Assembly (NCBI GenBank): GCA_963281255.1
Contig: OY725493.1
Coordinates: 2,945,857-3,009,856 of the forward strand
Length of the DNA: 64,000 nucleotides
Direction: 5' to 3'
Source: Aphrocallistes beatrix
Taxonomy: Eukaryota; Porifera; Hexactinellida; Sceptrulophora; Aphrocallistidae
In this document: positions 62,961-64,000 of the stretch, piece after piece
Numbering within the stretch: position 1 is the first letter of the stretch
Layout of the letters: each line of letters begins with the position of its first letter
Translations under genes and position numbers: made by a program
Notes under the pieces: generated by a model
What the model was told of the DNA's origin: nothing
Seen by the model: only the letters and a program-made list of their open reading frames with translations
The model's database searches: none

Positions 62961-63476
62961 CACCCTGTAAGTAGTATTTGCCTATTTCATTTCCAAGCCA
63001 TTGTTTACTTTCTGATTGCTAGTTTATATCAGTACCTACTGTCACGAAATCAACTAGACTTAGGTTTTCAAATACACTGGAACATCTAGAACAATTTTGA
63101 GAATGATTTCTCATTGGATTTAACCACAATGACGTGATCATATTTATACCCATTTATGGCAATTATTATATAACTGAAATAAGCATTACAAATGGGTGAA
63201 TACTTTTATATTTTTTCTAATTGACACAAGAAATACAAGAATTGCTAATGGACAAAGATACACAACTAACCTTTATAACGCTTGGTGGATTTAAATGCTG
63301 AATCCTGGTCCTTACGGCGTGTTTCACTGAATTGCTTCCTCAAGTTGTTAAAATAGATTTTGGAACTTGGAAAAGATCTTATTCACTATTTCTCTTGATT
63401 TAATCGAGTGTTCAGGAAAATGCACTCGACACAAAATGATGTAAAGTTGCATTGGGCAGAGTTATACAATCTTGAT
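62961..63476. other. Intronic stretch with one faint exon-like frame
   Basis: On the minus strand at about 63360-63270, NNLRKQFSETRRKDQDSAFK then STKRYK ends at AAAG|GTTAGT. The NLR-x-x-F pattern is reminiscent of MADF DNA-binding domains. The evidence is weak and may be chance. Confidence 0.25.
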
Positions 63477-63589
63477 TTAAGTTATTGAAGTAATCAGATG
63501 GAACTTCGTTATTCTGCAAGGTGCACAAACAGTCAGGAAACTTGATGAAATGGATATATTGAGACTACATAAAGGGCTACCGTCAATAT

Positions 63590-63998
63590 TTCTCTTCATT
63601 GAGCAATTCGGAGCGATTCGTTCAGAGATGACATAATTGGTCTGTATTAATGCGTTAAATGTTTGGTGTGATAAACCTAACCTTTTCGATTCTTGCAATG
63701 TATTTAGCCAATTACTAGAGGAACAAAGAAATTCTGTTTTTGCATTCAATCATTTCGAACTACAGCCTTTTCCTTCACTTAGAGGGTGAAACCGCTCTTT
63801 TGAATTGACACTTCGAATCAAGTTATAAAAAACAGCAGTAATTTTCTCTTTGGGAAGATACAATCGAATACCTGCTATAGTCGTTTCGTGGAGTACAGCA
63901 AGAATTAAAGTAACATATTGTTTTTTATTTCCTGGATGAAGTACTGAGGAGTTAATTTTATTTAAAATACTCATCGAAGTGAAATTGAGTTTGGACAT
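63590..63998 (-). pseudogene. P-element/THAP9-like transposase fragment
   Basis: Two adjacent minus-strand frames, separated by a single stop, read SKLNFTSMSILNKINSSVLH, then KEKITAVFYNLIRSVNSKER, then FLCSSSNWLNTLQESKRLGL and SHQTFNALIQTNYVI. The order (L-N-x-x-x-x-S-V, then T-A-x-F-x-x-x-x-x-x-x-x-N-S, then W-L-x-x-L, then Q-T-F-x-x-L-I-x-T) resembles the GTP-binding/insertion region of P-element-type transposases. Domain calls rest on remembered family patterns. The rest may extend beyond the window. Confidence 0.4.
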
Positions 63999-64000
63999 GC

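Larger units (their letters stand above)
48182..64000 (+). other. AP3B: AP-3 beta next intron, at least 15.8 kb
   Basis: Begins at CAG|GTAAAT in phase 2 and runs past the window end. The expected next coding sequence (continuing the REFQ-like motif) is not found downstream. It holds the Tc1/Ginger1 nest, several MITEs, a mariner remnant and a large foldback element. Confidence 0.8.

Overview
The window looks like AT-rich nuclear DNA of an invertebrate animal. It has spliced genes with GT/AG introns, a conserved metazoan AP-3 adaptor beta-subunit gene with introns over 15 kb, and very dense, mostly decayed transposable elements: Tc1/mariner, pogo-like, hAT, Merlin, Mutator-like, CR1-type LINE, Ginger1 and a Ty3/Gypsy fossil. 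The abundance of Tc1-type elements would fit an arthropod such as a parasitic copepod, but the species cannot be fixed from the sequence and that is only a guess. There is one assembly gap of 200 N (18261-18460).

Layout. 1-31 kb is intergenic and filled with repeats: a Gypsy fossil (1-2.9 kb), Tc1 and FLYWCH/MULE scraps (3.4-4.0 kb), nested MITEs (4.6-5.2 kb), a Tc1 element with a foldback insertion (8.1-9.9 kb), a triple nest (11.7-14.6 kb), another IS630-type element (16.1-17.3 kb), a mariner MITE (20.5-21.1 kb), a Merlin transposon split by a hAT MITE (21.9-23.3 kb) and a CR1-like LINE (23.3-28.0 kb). 31.4-64 kb is occupied by the only host gene recognised, AP-3 beta, on the + strand: first coding exon 31409-31822, a 15.5-kb intron, second exon 47322-48181, then an intron running out of the window. 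Both introns are packed with repeats.

The most notable object is in the second AP-3 beta intron. A 7,012-bp Ginger1 DNA transposon (50318-57329) has perfect terminal inverted repeats of about 81 bp and a 4-bp GGCC target duplication. Its minus-strand, roughly nine-exon gene encodes a Gypsy-integrase-like transposase (YP motif, HHCC zinc finger, DDE core, GPY/F-like region) fused to a C-terminal OTU-type protease domain. It sits inside the reading frame of an otherwise intact Tc1 transposase gene (element 49911-58280), and removing Ginger plus one GGCC copy restores the Tc1 frame exactly.

The second theme is an abundant dispersed family of about 480 bp, with roughly eleven full, interrupted or partial copies. 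Most fuller copies carry one or two TGACGTCA palindromes (the CRE/CREB consensus) and a GC-rich hairpin at one end, and copies are often next to (TA)n tracts. At least ten non-autonomous hAT-like insertions can be delimited by 8-bp target duplications, which gives a readable relative chronology of insertions.
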